31,212 nucleotides of DNA from Schoenoplectus triqueter (GCA_964058805.1 CAXKVV010001445.1:1-31212), one strand, 5' to 3'; positions 9,862 to 20,459 are shown, counted from the first letter of the stretch. Notes: a model not told the origin generated them from the letters alone. Translations and numbers: made by a program.

Positions 9862-10326
9862 GTTAACTAGATTTTTAATTAATTATTTCAATAATTATAT
9901 TTTTAATAATAAGAGTGATTAAATTAAAATTTTAAAAATACGAATGACAGAGCGTCACTATTAGTGACACTTTGTAAACCACTGGCAGTGGCGTCTTTAT
10001 TTTTTTTTAATTTTCAGTTATTTAAAAAAAATAGAACCGCGTCAGTGGAAGTGATGTGTTCTCCCAACTGGCGGATTATGACAATGCGGCAAGTGCCCGA
10101 TCTGAGTCAGAGTATTAAATAACTTTTTTTGGCACAATTTTCTTAGTAGTTGATTGAATTTGTGATATAAATTAAAATATAAGACGCCACTATCAGTAGC
10201 GTCTTTGCTCAAACACGTCACTTAGTAGCACACTGTTATTCGTACTTTTAAAATTTTAATTTAATAACTTTTATTATTAAAAATATGATTATTCAAATAA
10301 TTAATTAAAAAAATCTGAAAATTAAC
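9862..10326. mobile_element. Foldback element with 150-bp inverted arms
   Basis: The arms, about 9862-10005 and 10180-10326, are inverted copies at about 85% identity by eye. Shared blocks include ATTTTTAATAATAA, AAATTAAAATTTTAAAA, ACGAAT.ACAG and GGCGTCTT. Both ends read GTTAA inwards. The centre (about 10020-10170) is unique and non-coding. Inside each arm are smaller hairpins built on GACGCCACT. The long terminal inverted repeats with non-coding core suggest a Mutator-like or foldback-type non-autonomous element. No target duplication could be fixed. Confidence 0.7.
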
Positions 10327-12010
10327 ACGCCCCGGAATTAAAATAGAAAAATCAGAAATGATACCAATTTATTAATTAATTTATTTATGTTAACTGTGTG
10401 CAGGCAATTAAACCAATTTATGCCACGGTACTCATTACAGAATTTTCTCAACCAATTATTGGCTTGCGTGTTCCTTTTCAATCTATTAACCTTATCTCCA
10501 AAAACTGTAGCTATCAGCTTCATACATACCTTCTACGGTTCTACTTCTATTCTCCATTTCTATCACCAGAGAATGACGACTGTTGGATTTTATATTTATG
10601 ACTCAAGATTTAATTACATGACATAATGCAAATAAGAAATTATAGAAATAATAGGAGACATTTTATACGCAATGAATATAATAGGAAGTTTTGACCAGTA
10701 AGAAAATAATTATAGCTCAATGGCCGGAACCACCTTCTTCGGATTTTTGAATTTCTTTTTCTTTTTTTCTTATAGGAAAATGAAGATCAAACTCTCAAAT
10801 TTATAAATATCTGTAAAAAACTTCTATTTGAGTTTCAGACCTGCGACCTTCTATATAACATTATATTTTGTTACTAAATTAAAAGCTCATTCTTCTATTT
10901 TAAAAATAATTTCATCAAGCAATAATACATATATGTAAATTAAAAAAACATTAAATAGCTCTACTTCTTCTTCGTGAAATTCTAAAGGAAAGCTTTAAGA
11001 ACAATCGTTTAAAGTTTATATAAAAAATATATTAGAATGACTTGCATTTTTGTAAGTAAAAAGACGTCCAATTATTCCTTCTAGTCTCTTTAATTGGTGC
11101 TAGCCAGTAATATTAAAGTAAAATTATACAAGCAGTAATCGACCATGATATGCTCTGCTTGGTTTAATTTTGATTGAATGTTTTAATGTTTACCTTTTCC
11201 CATCGAATACTTATATTCCCTTCATATAATTTCAGCTGCAAGAAAAATAGTAATATTATCTTCCTTATTTTTGGTCTTCTAAAAAATATAATATTTAATA
11301 GAGCATTTTTAAAATGATAGAACAATACAATGTAAAAGTTTTTTTAGATAGGATTATATATATATATATTGTGCTTTTTATTTTTTAGTTAAAATATTTG
11401 ATAAGAGATATTTATATTTTTTTAATGTGTTTATTTTGAAATGACTCAAACTAAAATTTATTGATATTTATATTTACATTTTATATTAATAAAATATTGG
11501 TACATTTGTATGAAAGGAATGAATTATAATATATATATATATATTTTTATCAATGATGATAAAACTAATTAAATGCTAATATTATTTATTAGCATTCATT
11601 ATTATTATTTCATTCTTAATTAATTTTAATGGATAAAAATAAAATATGCATAAATTCATCTTTAATGGATGAGTAAAAATAATTTTAATTTAATATAATA
11701 ATAAAAATACTTCCACTCAATTCGTACCCCATATTGACATTATGACATCTAGCCATGAGCATACATGCGGGCAAGATTAAATTTCCTCCTTTCCTCCGCT
11801 TTTCGGATAAATCAAACAACCCCTCAAGAAATGTAAAATCATAAAAGAAAGATTGATGAAGTTTTAGTAACCGCTATTTTCCTAAACACCTCGAATTCTA
11901 GCACATCAAACGGGCATTTTTTGCTCATGTCGTCTCAAGTACTGTTGACGTGTCTTCCTAATATTTTTCATATTTTATTAAGAGTTAGGATTTCATTAAA
12001 AAAAATTAGA
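10327..12010. other. AT-rich intergenic region
   Basis: No gene is recognised. The frames at 10338-10626 overlap on both strands and match nothing I know. Simple AT runs occur at about 11351-11370 and 11527-11546. A small palindrome, AATGCTAAT...ATTAGCATT, lies at about 11572-11596. Confidence 0.5.
10700..10890 (-). mobile_element. Possible SINE fragment
   Basis: On the minus strand the sequence GAAGGTCGCAGGTCTGAAAC (from about 10853 down to 10834) resembles the B-box region of plant tRNA-derived SINEs. TTTAGTAACAAAATATAATG lies upstream of it in an A-box-like position. A perfect plus-strand A-box, TAGCTCAATGG, also lies at 10713-10723, without a proper plus-strand B-box. The evidence is weak and the limits are approximate. 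Confidence 0.25.
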
Positions 12011-12295
12011 CTATAGTGTTAGTGTTACGTGTAGTTAATGATTAAATTTGCTACGGACTAAAAAAATATAGATAAATCATCTCCAAATTTTAATTTATGG
12101 ATCTCAATAAATTCTTTACGCAATACTATTTTTGATTTATGGATCTCAATAAATTCTAAAAAAATATCTCATCATATTTTTGATATAAAAAAAATTATTG
12201 AGATCCATAAATCAAGATTTAAAAATGATTTAATTATATTTTTTAGTCCATAATAAATTTAATTATTAAATACGCGTAGCACTATTGCCAAACTC
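12011..12295. mobile_element. Foldback (MITE-like) element upstream of the esterase gene
   Basis: The arms at about 12021-12114 and 12190-12285 are inverted copies (roughly 80% identity). They share AGTG.TACG.GTA, ATTAAATTT, GGACTAAAAAA, TAAATCAT and TTTATGGATCTCAATAA. The last block is present three times: twice direct (about 12093 and 12135) and once inverted (about 12196-12212). The element ends about 390 bp upstream of the esterase start codon, so it is close enough to affect that promoter. It is non-coding. Confidence 0.65.
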
Positions 12296-12546
12296 TTTTA
12301 TTTACTCAATACTATTTAAATTATTGGTCCATGGACAAATTTACCCTATTTTAATTAATTATTTCCTGTAGTAATCAATTATCTTGCGCCCTTGACGATC
12401 GATGCAAAATGCATGTTTCTTCCCAAGTTCGTTTGGAAATGATTATTCTAGATCATTAGAAAAAAAAAACAGCATGGATTTTACCATTTCAACATGTATA
12501 AAATAGTATTTTTTTTTATTTTTCATCAATGTATTTTGTGTTTTTC

Positions 12547-12577
12547 CGCTCTCTCTCTCTCTCTGTGTATATATAAA
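12547..12577 (+). promoter_or_regulatory. Likely core promoter of the esterase gene
   Basis: A CT-repeat (about 12549-12564) is followed directly by TATATATAAA at 12568-12577, about 105 bp before the ATG at 12681. A pyrimidine patch next to a TATA box is a common plant core-promoter layout. The transcription start would be expected near 12600. Confidence 0.5.
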
Positions 12578-12680
12578 TGCCTTCTACAACCGATCGACAT
12601 CTCCATAATTATAACCTATCAGCTTCATATAGTTTATCTACATCTCTTCTCCAATTTTTTCACTACTGTGTTTTTGCATC

Positions 12681-14277
12681 ATGACACCATATATACCCCT
12701 GAAAGCTCGAATCCAACTCAGCCTCTTCAGTTTCCTCACTGGCCGAGCAATCAGGCCGGACAACACCGTCAACCGCCGTTTCCTCACTCTCTTTGAGCCT
12801 TTAGTCCCTGCCGATCACAAACACAAATCCGGAGTCTGCTCCGCTGATGTAATGATTGACTCCGCCCGAGACCTCTTCGTGCGAATTTTCATCCCAGCTG
12901 ACCCCTCAAGAGATGAAAAATCAGAAATGCTCCCTTTGGTAGTATATTTCCACGGGGGTGGGTTTGTATTTGGATCACCTCATTTGGTTCCATATGATGA
13001 CTGGAGCCGTAGGATGTGTTCTGGATTGCGTGCTGTGATCGTATCAGTTAACTATAGGCGATCGCCGGAGCATAGGTGTCCAGCTCCGTATGATGATGGG
13101 GTTGATGTGTTGAGGTTCTTGGACTCAGGGGGGCTCGGGTCTGTCGATATCTTGTCGAATTTGAATGTGGACTTTGGGAGTTGTTTCCTTGCCGGAGATA
13201 CTGCCGGTGGGAACATCACTCACCACGTGGCTCGCCGGTGGGCCGCTTCCTTTGATAGTTGGGAGAAGGTATTTATTTAAGCGTGCATTGTTCCGCCAGG
13301 CAGCTGTCCGTTAAAATTCCGACAAATATCTATTTATTAATTCTTAGCTAATTAATATTTCATTTTTCCACACATTTTCTATAAAAAATATTGATCTTTC
13401 TTAGTTAACATTTAGTTGAAAATAAATAATAAAGTTAACAAATAACTGGTATTTAATCGGGACAGATCATACCAGCGGGTCACTGTTTTCCTATTTATTT
13501 GGAAAAGAGAAACTAGTTATTATTATATTGAAATAATTTGAAAAGAAATACATGTAGGATCAAAGGAAGAGCTTCAAATTTTTTTGAAGAAAAAATAATA
13601 AAACGTGAACAAAAGATGCTTGTGTCAAGGCTCGAGAGTAGTCAATTGTTTAAGTTTTTTTCTTTTTCATAAAAAAAAAAATGAAAATAACCATATTAAT
13701 ATTCTACTTAAACTAACTACAAGAATATATACTCTGTATATTTCCGCTTGAACATGAAATCGAGTGCAGTTGTATGCCACAGTTACATCTAAACTAAATA
13801 CCAGCACCTATAACTTAATTATCAATTTGATGATAAATTTCTCATGGGTTCATGTTCAATTAGGTTAACATCAAAGGAGCAATACTAGTCATGCCGATGT
13901 TTGGTGGCGAGGAGCGAACTGACGGAGATGTTCACAACCAGTACCTCCCGGTTCTCACCTTGAAGAGAATGGACTGGCACTGGAAAGTATTCCTTCCCGA
14001 AGGAGCAAACCGAAACCATGAATGCGCTCACCCATTTAAGATGACGACCGTGCTAGAGGAGCGGTTCCCACCAGTGTTGGTGGCGGCTGCAGGGTATGAT
14101 CTACTCAGAGACTGGCAGCTGAAATACTATGAGTGGTTGAATGAAATGAAGCACAACGTGCGGCTGTTGATGTATCCTGACGCAATTCATGGCTTCTATT
14201 TGTACACCAAGTGCGAAGAATGGAAGAAGCTCGTTGGTGAGATGAAGGCCTTCGTTGATGAACATAAAAGCCACTGA
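12681..14277 (+). CDS. CXE18: CXE18-like carboxylesterase (alpha/beta hydrolase fold 3)
   Basis: Two exons, 12681-13268 and 13864-14277, join in phase 0 across a 595-bp GT-AG intron and give 333 residues, the usual length for plant CXE proteins. The N-terminus (IPLKARIQLSLFSFLTGRAI, then NTVNRRFL) resembles the CXE18 branch. The oxyanion-hole motif HGGG is at residues 91-94, YRRSPEHRCPAPYDDG follows, FGGEERT is near 209-215, and the Asp (275, in AAGYDLLRD) and His (305, in AIHGFY) of the triad are present. The nucleophile motif reads GDTAGGN (172-178), so Thr174 replaces the usual Ser. Family members hydrolyse small esters in the cytosol; close relatives serve as gibberellin receptors, dehydratases or cyclases. 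With the Ser changed, ordinary esterase activity may be weak or altered. The frame is otherwise undamaged. The ATG chosen is the first in the conserved N-terminal frame. A foldback element lies upstream and an LTR element 373 bp downstream. Confidence 0.9.
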
Positions 14278-14649
14278 AATTTCTTTTCTTTCTTTTCTCA
14301 ATTAGGATATATAAAGGCGCTGGAATTCAACTCATTTCTTTTGTTTTGATGATTTGCGCCACTGTTGGAATTTCGTTAATTTGTAAAATAATAAATTAAA
14401 AAGTGTGACAATTATCATCCATTTTCATTCTCCAGCTTCGAGTACTGGCGGTTACATTTCATAGACGATTTACTACAACTCACTTAGTGTAATCACAAGT
14501 TACAATTTACACAGCAAAACTAAAAAAATGCATGACACTTTTGTCTCATAGAAAAAAAAAAGTAAATTTGAACTGATTCGATATATATATAGCTATGCAA
14601 GAGTACCACATTTGTTTGCATAAACACATACTCTTAACTATGAAATATA
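14278..14649. other. 3' flank of the esterase gene
   Basis: Probably the 3' untranslated region and spacer. AATAATAAATTAAA near 14385 could serve as polyadenylation signal. No other feature is seen up to the LTR element. Confidence 0.4.
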
Positions 14650-15080
14650 TGTTAAAAGATAAACTTAATTTTAGTATTAAAGTTAAATAAATTAGAAAAT
14701 AAAGGGAAACTCTTTGGCTTCAGCACTTTGGCAGAATTTTAAGGCTGATTAATGATAGTATTTGAAGGAGCAAATGGACGTGAAATTTAGTGTATGACCT
14801 ATGAATGGAAAGCTATTGAAGTCTAGTTTCCAATGGTTTACATTTCAAGTCGTTTGGAGTTCCCTACAGAAAATTATGGTGATTTTAGTGGACTGAGGTC
14901 AGCTGAAAGGGTGCTGTTTAGAATTCTGTTTTTATTATATGTTTTTATTACGAATTTCTAGAGTCTTCTTAGATGTTTAGTCTATATAAAGAGTTGTATT
15001 CTGTTGTTTTGTAAGTAATAAAGATACAAGAGTGTCTAATAGTAAGAAAGCTTATTTTATTCATCCCTTCTCTTTTAACA
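14650..15080 (+). repeat. 5' LTR of the small LTR element
   Basis: It begins TGTTAAAAG and ends CTTTTAACA. A TATA-like CTATATAAAG near 14981-14990 is a plausible retroelement promoter, with AATAAAG near 15018 as a possible polyadenylation signal. Confidence 0.95.
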
Positions 15081-15654
15081 AAGTGGTATCAGAGCCAGGT
15101 TCAGTCAATCAAGAGAGATCTACCATGACGAAGAAAAAGAAAAAAAAAAGAAGAAAAAAAAGAGAGATGTTGAAGAAAAAAATATGGTGAGTCTCGATGT
15201 TTATTTTAAAGAAAATTAAGTGTTAAGAGTGTTTTCTGAGTTTATTTTAGTATATGAATTTTTCTGTGTTCTTAGGAGCATTAAAAAATGAGTGAAAAAT
15301 CCTCTTATTTTTTTATGAGAAAAGAAAAAGTGTTGGGATAATGAAAAAAAATATCATGTATTGATTTTTGTTAAAAAAAGAAGAGAAAAAAAAGAAAAGA
15401 GTGTTTTTTTTCGTGAAGATAGTTATAGAGATATTGTAAGAAAAAAAAAGAAAATTTGTCAATTATGAGAGCTATGTATCAAGCAGCGAATGTTACAAAA
15501 GCGTGGTGAAGTTTTTACTAGTGGTCTTCGAAGAATCGGTGAGTGAAGCCGACATGAGCAATGACTCATGATAGCCTGTGCAATGAGTGCCAGGATAAGA
15601 GAACTAGCAACATTATGAGATGTTTTGCTGAAAGTGTGTGAAGACCATGAGAAG

Positions 15655-15741
15655 ATGTGGTGTGGAGCCACATGAAAAAAATGCGGTGTGGAGCCGCAGT
15701 GTAGATGTGAATCTCACATATACATGACCTGAAGAGTCAGG
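15655..15741 (+). other. Series of four short hairpins inside the LTR element
   Basis: Four stem-loops follow one another: ATGTGG/CCACAT with loop TGTGGAG (15655-15673); TGCGG/CCGCA with the same loop (15682-15698); ATGTGA/TCACAT with loop ATC (15705-15719); and CCTGA/TCAGG with loop AGAG (15728-15741). The first two have an identical loop, and their stems differ by a T-A to C-G exchange on both sides. This suggests that the RNA fold is kept. They may act in packaging or dimerisation of the element's RNA, which is inference. Confidence 0.6.
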
Positions 15742-15909
15742 CAAATTGAATGGCATATGAGATGAAATCACGATTGATTTTTTGAATTTCCTAGATCAAT
15801 GAATCGAGAAGAAGCCGTCAATGAGTGACGTCGCTATTCGCTGCGAGTTATGAAGAACTTCAATGATGATTGGCATGAAGGATGAAAAAAAATTAAGTTT
15901 AAGAGGGGG

Positions 15910-16340
15910 TGTTAAAAGATAAACTTAATTTTAGTATTAAAGTTAAATAAATTAGAAAATAAAGGGAGACTCTTTGGCTTCAGCACTTTGGCAGAATTTT
16001 AAGGCTGATTAATGATAGTATTTGAAGGGGCAAATGGACGTGGAATTTAGTGTATGACCTATGAATGGAAAACTATTGAAGTCTAGTTTCCAATGGTTTA
16101 AATTTCAAGTCGTTTGGAGTTCCCTACAAAAAGGTATGGTGATTTTAGTGGACAGAGGTCAGCTGAAAGGGTGCTGTTTAGAATTCTGTTTTTATTATAT
16201 GTTTTTATTACGAATTTCTAGAGTCTTTTTAGATGTTTAGTCTATATAAAGAGTTGTATTCTTTTATTTTGTAAGTAAGAAAAATACAAGAGTGTCTAAT
16301 AGTAAGAAAACTTATTTTATTCATCTCTTCTCTTTTAACA
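15910..16340 (+). repeat. 3' LTR of the small LTR element
   Basis: The second copy of the LTR follows the purine tract and is followed by the second target-duplication copy, ATATA. Confidence 0.95.
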
Positions 16341-16691
16341 ATATATATGAAAATGTGAGTGCACTCTTGACTATGTGATTATACATCATTCACCTTGGTA
16401 ACCTGGTGTAAATAGAAGCAAGTAAAATTAGACAATGGATACGAGGATTAAAGGAATGACAGACGGTTGATTTTCATTATCATATGCTTCATTAACAGAT
16501 GTCCTTGGACAAAAATTAAATGTTTAAACATCTAATGACCAGCTTTGTGGAACAAAATGCTCTGCGGAGTTAATAAATAAAAGCTGCTCTTTGAATCTGA
16601 ATCGTCCGATCAGTGACAACGGTCGTGATTTAATAATAATAAATCTCCTTGTGAGTTGTGACTGTAATTTTGTCTAAACCCTTTCATAAGA
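16341..16691. other. Spacer and former promoter of the CCCH gene remnant
   Basis: No repeat or coding sequence is seen. AAACCCT at 16676-16682, a telo-box core, lies 10-16 bp before the lost start codon and fits a housekeeping gene leader. Confidence 0.4.
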
Positions 16692-17588
16692 GTGTCTGAA
16701 GGAGAAAAATGGTGCCCGAAACACCCCGCCTCTTCCGGTGCCGCCTCCACGGGAGGAAGAGGCACCACGACTAGAAAGGAGAAGAGAAAAGCTCTGAAGA
16801 AGCTGAAGAGGAAGAAACTGAGAAGGGAGCTGGCTATTAGAGAGAAAGAAGACGAGGAAGCTAGGTTGAACGATCCTGAAGAACAGCTCAGGATAAAGAA
16901 AATGGAAGAAGAGGAGTGAGAAATTTCTGAGAGAGAGAGGAAGCTTTTTGAGGAGAGAGAGAGACTGTGGATTGAGGCCAAGAAAAAGAGAGAGGAGGAA
17001 GAAGCAGCGAGGCAGAGGAAATTACTCGAAGAAGCTAACAGGGATGAGAAGGTGGAGTTCACTTTTGACATTCTAATTTTCTTATTTTGTCCTGTTGTTA
17101 CATGAACTGAATCCAAATGTATGATGTCAATTTTGTATAGTGAACCAGAATTGAGGGAATTGTATGTTGGTTGTGTATATTAGCACCATAAATCAGAGAA
17201 TTTATCTGATATTGTGTTTAATTTGTGATATACAGAATAGGGAGGATTGTCTGGAGAAATGAGATGAAGAAAATGGTGAATGGGAGTATGTCCAAGCAGG
17301 CCCTGCAGAAATAATATGGAAGGACAATGAGATTATTGTAAAGAAGAAAACAATTAAAGTATCAAGAGAAACTTCTCAGAAGGAACTAAAGCAAGAGGTT
17401 CATTTTTCTTGATATTGTTTTCTCAGCATTGCATCAAATTGATTTTTCAGGATGCAGAGAGACCGACCTCAGATCCACTTCCTCCTCAGTCAGAAGCTTT
17501 CTCTTCTCATATGAATATGTCAACAGTTCCTGCACAGGAGGTGCTCCAAAAAATGGCTCAAGAAACACCCAATTTCGGAACTGAGCAG
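16692..17588 (+). pseudogene. C3H5: Zinc finger CCCH protein 5 (U2AF35-related) remnant, N-terminal exons
   Basis: Three exons keep good splice signals and phase 0: 16692-17051, 17236-17397 and 17451-17588. They encode the charged N-terminal part of the plant protein related to U2AF35/ZRSR2: [89 protein letters not shown], and a final PNFGTEQ. In intact genes this leads into the first CCCH finger, but here spacer follows. The position of the start codon reads GTG (16692-16694). In-frame TGA codons lie at 16917-16919 and in exon 2 (about 17260). ZRSR2-type proteins recognise 3' splice sites; this copy cannot make a full product. Confidence 0.85.
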
Positions 17589-19440
17589 GTTTTATGTCTG
17601 TATAACTTTTACTTGCATCTAGCACTGGAAAATCTATTGAGGCTGTATCCGCATCTAGAATCGACCATCTTTTAGGCTGCTTGTTAGCTGTAGCATATTA
17701 CTAGAAGAATAGTCAAGTGAAAAATTGACCAAACTGCCCGCAATTTTCACCTGTTAAATTCTAGATTTTTAAAATGTTTATATTCATTAATTATAGATTT
17801 TTAAAACGTCCCTAAATTATTGAATATATTTGAAAATAAATATTATTATTATTCTAAATATAAAAGTAATATAAAATAAATATTCTTCTTTATAAATCTT
17901 GCAAAAATAATAAGAGATACAAAAATTGCATTTGGAATATATATTAAATCATCAAGTTAATAAAAAAATACATTAAATCATTTCATTTTATTTTTTTTTG
18001 TTAAATAAGTTTTATTTTTCACTCATCATATAGCATTAGACTTGGATGACTAAAATTATGTATATTTTTGAATAAATTTATAATAATATTAATTTTTTTA
18101 TAAATGATGATTTTATGAAAAGTTGAGTGTATAAATGAAGAAACTAAATTAAAAAATAAATAAGATATTTTGTTAATTATTTTATATGAAAATATAAATG
18201 GAAAAAATAAAGAAAGCATAGTAATGAAGATGAAAGAGAAAAAACTGAAAAATGGGGTTCATAAGAGCATTTTGTTGAACAATTTGAAAAGGAGGACACT
18301 TTGTTTCAAAATATTTGAAAGAAGGGCAAAACCTCATTTTTTAATAGTAGGTGAACATTTTTTTTTAAATTTTGATTTTTTTTGGAAATTTCACCTTTCA
18401 CAAAATTAAAACGCCGATCCAATGGATCTGATCTGATCCGACCCCCATCAAATCCATCCCAATCGGCCAATCCGTCTTACTCATATTTCTAAAATGGGTC
18501 ACGACCAACCTAAAAAAAACGTCCTAGTTCAGTTCATCTAACCTGTCAACCTGTCCTAACCCGTTGGACTGCCCGATTTGAACCGGACTCGCCCCGATCC
18601 GGCCCCTCTTGCATACACTAAATTCAGCCATATTTTTTTTATTCATAAATCATTAATCTTCATACTTCTGCAACTCAAATGATTAACTTAATATAATTGA
18701 CAATTACTCACATTACTCAATTTAACAGAATACATGTTGAAATGTTATGTACAAAACTAGCTTTAAAAAAAGTTTATTAAAAAATGTTAATAAAAAAAGC
18801 TCAACAAATTACATGTGTTATTTTATTCACCTCCTTACATCTATATCTCGACATTAATAAACTTTTTTAATTTATATAATTATATAATTATTATATATAT
18901 TTTTTAAATTTTTTGGACCATTTAGTAATCAAATATGTAGTAATACAAGTGCAAATTTAATGTATGAAGAGGTCTGATATTTGTATGCTACAATTTTAAA
19001 GAAATTAGATACATATAAGCAGCACAATATATACTATGGAATGATTAAGATAAGATATATCACTTCTAATTGTAGTTCAATTATATTCAAATTTTTCAAA
19101 ATCGGGTCGGGTCCGATTTTGGATTGTTTAATTTCAGATCATCTCGGGTTTCAGGTCGTTTGAGTTTGGATCAGGTTGGGTTTCGGATCATTTGATCTCG
19201 GGTTTTCTCGAATTTTAGGTTTCAGATTGTCTAATCTCGAATTGTCTCGGGTTTGGATTTTTCGGGTTCGAATCGGATCGGGTTTCAAGTTATTTGATTT
19301 CGGGTCATCTCGGATTTCGGATGATTCGAATTCAAATAATGTCGAATTCAGATTAGTTTGATTTTCTAAAAAAAAATCGGATCGGATTTAAATCCGGATG
19401 GATCATATTAGTTTATCAAATCGGTTGAAGTCTCGGGTCG
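17589..19440. other. AT-rich filler with CCGAC/TCGGG-rich blocks, inside the broken CCCH gene
   Basis: No coding sequence is recognised. A block at 18410-18610 is rich in GATCCGACCC-type words, and a block at 19090-19450 is rich in the opposite polarity (TCGGGT, TCGGAT, GGTTTCGGAT). The two could be decayed flanks of one inverted repeat-bearing element, but they do not align well enough by eye to claim terminal repeats. The exons for the first zinc finger and the first half of the RRM should be in this interval and are not found. Confidence 0.5.
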
Positions 19441-19446
19441 GTTACT

Positions 19447-19532
19447 TAATTGGGCAGTTGAGCTCTCCGAGTTTGACATCATGTTTGCTCAACGAACTGC
19501 CATGAAGTCACAGGTGCTCGCTGATTTTGTTC
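19447..19532 (+). pseudogene. Ty3/gypsy RNase H-region fragment
   Basis: The frame reads WAVELSEFDIMFAQRTAMKS followed by QVLADFV. This is the conserved segment at the RNase H end of many plant Ty3/gypsy polyproteins (LSEFDI...RTA.K.Q.LADF). Only about 28 codons remain, and LINE-derived sequence follows in the same frame. Confidence 0.8.
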
Positions 19533-20275
19533 TGGTCGGGCCGTTTTGCCACCTCTATCGCTACCCAACTTCTTACAAGACCTTCAATGTCTGGTCCCTA
19601 ATGCCTGACGGAGTCTACTTATCAAAATCAGCGTATAAATTCATCACGCGGCTGGAGATTAAACAACAATTCCCATAAATTCCATGGAAAATACGCATCC
19701 CCAATAAAGTCAAATTGTTCCTCTAGCTACTGATAAACTCTAGAGACCGACTTCTCATGAATACTAATCTCCGCAAAAGATGATGAGCTTGTGGTAACAC
19801 ATGCGTACTATGCTCCATCATCACTGATGATGACGCCAGTCGTTTATTTCTCGAATGCAGCTACACAAGGTGATCAATCTGAAATGACATGCTGCCAACC
19901 AATATGGCTACACCGGCTAATATCGCACAGCTATCCAACCTGCTACATACAATGCTTCAAGGTTCGGCTGGTCAGAGCAGATAGATAGTAGCTGCCTCGC
20001 TGGAACATTTGAAAAGAGCGCAACCGACGTATTTTTCAGAATACTACAAGAACAACGGAGATTCTCTTCATGCAGATCGTAACAGATACCATTTTGTGGG
20101 AATATATCTGAATCGTCATAATGATAGTTGGAATTGGCAATTAGAATAGACATTTGTACAAATTAGTTTAGTCTTTCTGCTTGCTTTTTTATTTTTATTG
20201 TACAGCTCTTCTCTTCTATTTCGTGATGTACATATATTTTTTCTGATCTTATAAAAAAAAAATAGCAGGCTTTTT
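19533..20275 (+). pseudogene. LINE C-terminal fragment (zf-RVT region and tail)
   Basis: The frames carry the typical end of a plant LINE ORF2: LMPDGVYLSKSAYKFI, then PWKIRIPNKVKLF, a Cys-containing CVLCS segment near 19807-19821, and further on a WNI.KERNRRIFQ-like sequence near 20001-20040. Frameshifts and stops separate the parts. An A-rich run at about 20252-20261 may be the element's poly(A) tail. It lies where the CCCH gene should have its missing exons. Confidence 0.75.
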
Positions 20276-20459
20276 GCCTTCTACTAAAAAAAAAGATTTC
20301 TTTCTTGTCTTTTAACAAGGAAGGGCTCAAATCCCCTTTTTCAAATCTCCAGCCAACTGTGGGAATATTAGATTTCTACATAGGCATTTTTTTTTAATTA
20401 TTTGTTGGCATGTATAGAATGTAATTATAAAAAATATGTTAGGTTCATCTAAACAGCTC
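20276..20459. other. Short spacer
   Basis: AT-rich, non-coding. It contains A-runs next to the LINE tail and leads to the acceptor-like CTAAACAG at 20449-20456. Confidence 0.4.

Larger units (their letters stand above)
14650..16340 (+). mobile_element. Non-autonomous small LTR retrotransposon
   Basis: Two 431-bp direct LTRs (14650-15080 and 15910-16340) both begin TGTTAAAAG and end CTTTTAACA. They differ at about 16 positions by eye, roughly 96% identity. A primer-binding site, TGGTATCAGAGC (initiator tRNA-Met type), lies at 15084-15095. A purine tract, AAGAGGGGG, lies at 15901-15909. The target duplication ATATA is at 14645-14649 and 16341-16345. The 829-bp interior has no gag or pol, only a 20-codon Lys-rich frame from ATG 15124. 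It is larger than classic TRIMs and must borrow proteins from an autonomous relative. Confidence 0.95.

Noticed and set aside
10338..10626. Overlapping frames of 61-79 codons near an acceptor-like TGTGTGCAG
   Set aside because: Frames exist on both strands with no family match and no partner exon.
14650..16340. Retrozyme (hammerhead ribozyme-bearing LTR element)
   Set aside because: The LTRs lack a CTGANGA...GAAA hammerhead core; GACTGAGGTCAGCTGAAAG near 14891 only superficially resembles one.
16610..17116. 168-codon minus-strand frame (Ser-rich)
   Set aside because: It is the antisense shadow of the Lys/Glu-rich first exon of the CCCH remnant.
18410..19450. A transposon with inverted CCGAC/TCGGG terminal repeats
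   Set aside because: The polarity switch is suggestive, but the two blocks do not align well by eye and no target duplication or ends were found.
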